Assembly (NCBI RefSeq): GCF_022825805.1
Contig: NZ_JAJDWC010000016.1
Span: 18,696 to 82,695 of the forward strand
Length of the DNA stretch: 64,000 nt
Reading direction: 5' to 3'
DNA from: Phaeobacter sp.
GTDB taxonomy: Bacteria > Pseudomonadota > Alphaproteobacteria > Rhodobacterales > Rhodobacteraceae
Shown: positions 63,151-64,000 of the stretch, in pieces
Position numbering within the stretch: position 1 is the stretch's first letter
Layout: each line of letters starts with the position of its first letter
Notes under the pieces: generated by a model
What the model was told of the DNA's origin: nothing
What the model saw: the letters and a program-made list of their open reading frames with translations, nothing else
Databases searched by the model: none
Translations under genes and position numbers: made by a program

Positions 63151-63195
63151 GGAAAGTGACAATAAGAAAAGTCACAATGAGAAAGGTATCAATGC
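63151..63195. repeat. 15-bp degenerate tandem repeat x 3
   Basis: ggaaagtgacaataa/gaaaagtcacaatga/gaaaggtatcaatgc. Confidence 0.65.
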
Positions 63196-63497
63196 GCCGG
63201 CTCGCGCGCCGCAGGACTGTGATGCGCCTGGATCATAGCGAGCACCATCAATGTGCATTGCAGATAAGCCGGATCATCGCAAAAGGGCTCTGGCGCCAGC
63301 GCAAAACGCCGCGCCGCTGCCGACAAAGACCCATCCCCCCAAAGGCGGCAGCAGCGCCCGCTGCGGTCGTGATGGCGCAACGCCTGCGCGGCCCCGGCAA
63401 AAATCCGGTCACACAGGGCAGCCCGCTCGGCCGGGGCCACCGCCAGCAGTGCCCGCGCCGCTGAGCTGACATCAATGGGCAACACCGGGCGGCGCAT
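63189..63497 (-). CDS. Small protein of the kind found at the end of GTA clusters
   Basis: MRRPVLPIDVSSAARALLAVAPAERAALCDRIFAGAAQALRHHDRSGRCCRLWGDGSLSAAA; position after GTA tail gene and before cysE. Confidence 0.55.
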   Translation of the reverse strand: MRRPVLPIDVSSAARALLAVAPAERAALCDRIFAGAAQALRHHDRSGRCCRLWGDGSLSAAARRFALAPEPFCDDPAYLQCTLMVLAMIQAHHSPAAREPAH

Positions 63498-63509
63498 CGC
63501 AGGACCCGC

Positions 63510-63861
63510 TCAGACCAGGCGCAGCTGGGCCGTAGCGCCCGCGCCATAGCGTGCCGAGATCTGCGCCACCTCCAGCCTGTCGCCCGGCTGCACTCCATCC
63601 GCGATCTGATCCGCAGCGGGATAGAGCCACTGCGGCTGCTCCTGCGTGGTTTCGCGCAACAGGTCCGACCCACGCAACAGACGCAGCTGATAGCTTTCGC
63701 GATCTTCCCCCAGCGGGATCTCGGCCCCCTCCCAACGGTCGGCGTCAATGCGGCCCCGGCGGATCCAGCGCAGCGTCACATCGCCCGCGCCCAGCGCGCC
63801 GCTTTGGCGCAGATGCACTGGGGCGTAGGGGCGCAGACCTTCGCCCGCAAAGGCGGCCTCC
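63510..63861 (-). pseudogene. C-terminal fragment of GTA host-specificity/baseplate (orfg15-type) protein
   Basis: EAAFAGEGLRPYAPVHLRQSGALGAGDVTLRWIRRGRIDADRWEGAEIPLGEDRESYQLRLLRGSDLLRETT...; upstream replaced by putative IS end. Confidence 0.55.
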
Positions 63862-64000
63862 TGTAAATGCCGTTTCAAAAATCCCCAAAAGTGGCGAAGT
63901 AAAATTCCCCACTTTCTGGTCTCGGTGATCAGCCGGTTGTTGCGATCAGTTTCTCCTTTTTTGGTGGTCGGCCGCGTCGCTTTGGTGCGGGCGGTGGTGT
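63862..64000 (-). mobile_element. End of a putative IS21-like insertion sequence (truncated by window)
   Basis: tgtaaatgccgtttcaaaaatccccaaaagtggcgaagtaaaattccccacttt end-like sequence, then the C-terminus of an ORF on minus strand (...PAPKRRGRPPKKEKLIATTG*, stop at 63929). Confidence 0.5.

Overview
The window looks like alphaproteobacterial chromosome of the Rhodobacterales/Roseobacter group; this is inferred from gene content and composition, with no database search. It is mostly housekeeping and central metabolism: indolepyruvate ferredoxin oxidoreductase (partial), purL, bolA-like, grxD, zapA, tkt, DUF808, gap, coaD, a valine-catabolism set (mmsA ... acyl-CoA dehydrogenase, 3-hydroxyisobutyryl-CoA hydrolase, mmsB), uvrA, lpdA, queA, an AsmA/DUF3971-like protein, bcp, M23 peptidase plus bactofilin, two RTX proteins, two cyclophilins, pgk, an ftsB-like gene, the pdhA-VOC-pdhB-pdhC operon, cysE, and the end of a probable gene-transfer-agent (GTA) cluster. 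The accessory parts that stand out are: (1) an AT-rich island at ~11.3-14.1 kb encoding an HsdR_N/PD-(D/E)XK-like nuclease overlapping a large P-loop NTPase that ends in an S1 domain, a candidate undescribed defence system; (2) a licD/tagD module bracketed by 60-bp direct repeats, with tagD broken by one in-frame TAA; (3) an RTX gene with an in-frame TGA at codon 13; (4) a probable IS21-like end inside the GTA tail gene; (5) an orphan secreted protein at 58-59 kb. Cross-window patterns: a recurrent class of 13-16 bp degenerate tandem arrays near gene ends, a shared 18-bp palindrome upstream of pdhA and lpdA, CtrA-type TTAA-N7-TTAA sites, a LexA box at uvrA, and a three-hairpin CCTCCC-containing sRNA candidate upstream of purL. 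No tRNA, rRNA or CRISPR array was found by eye.
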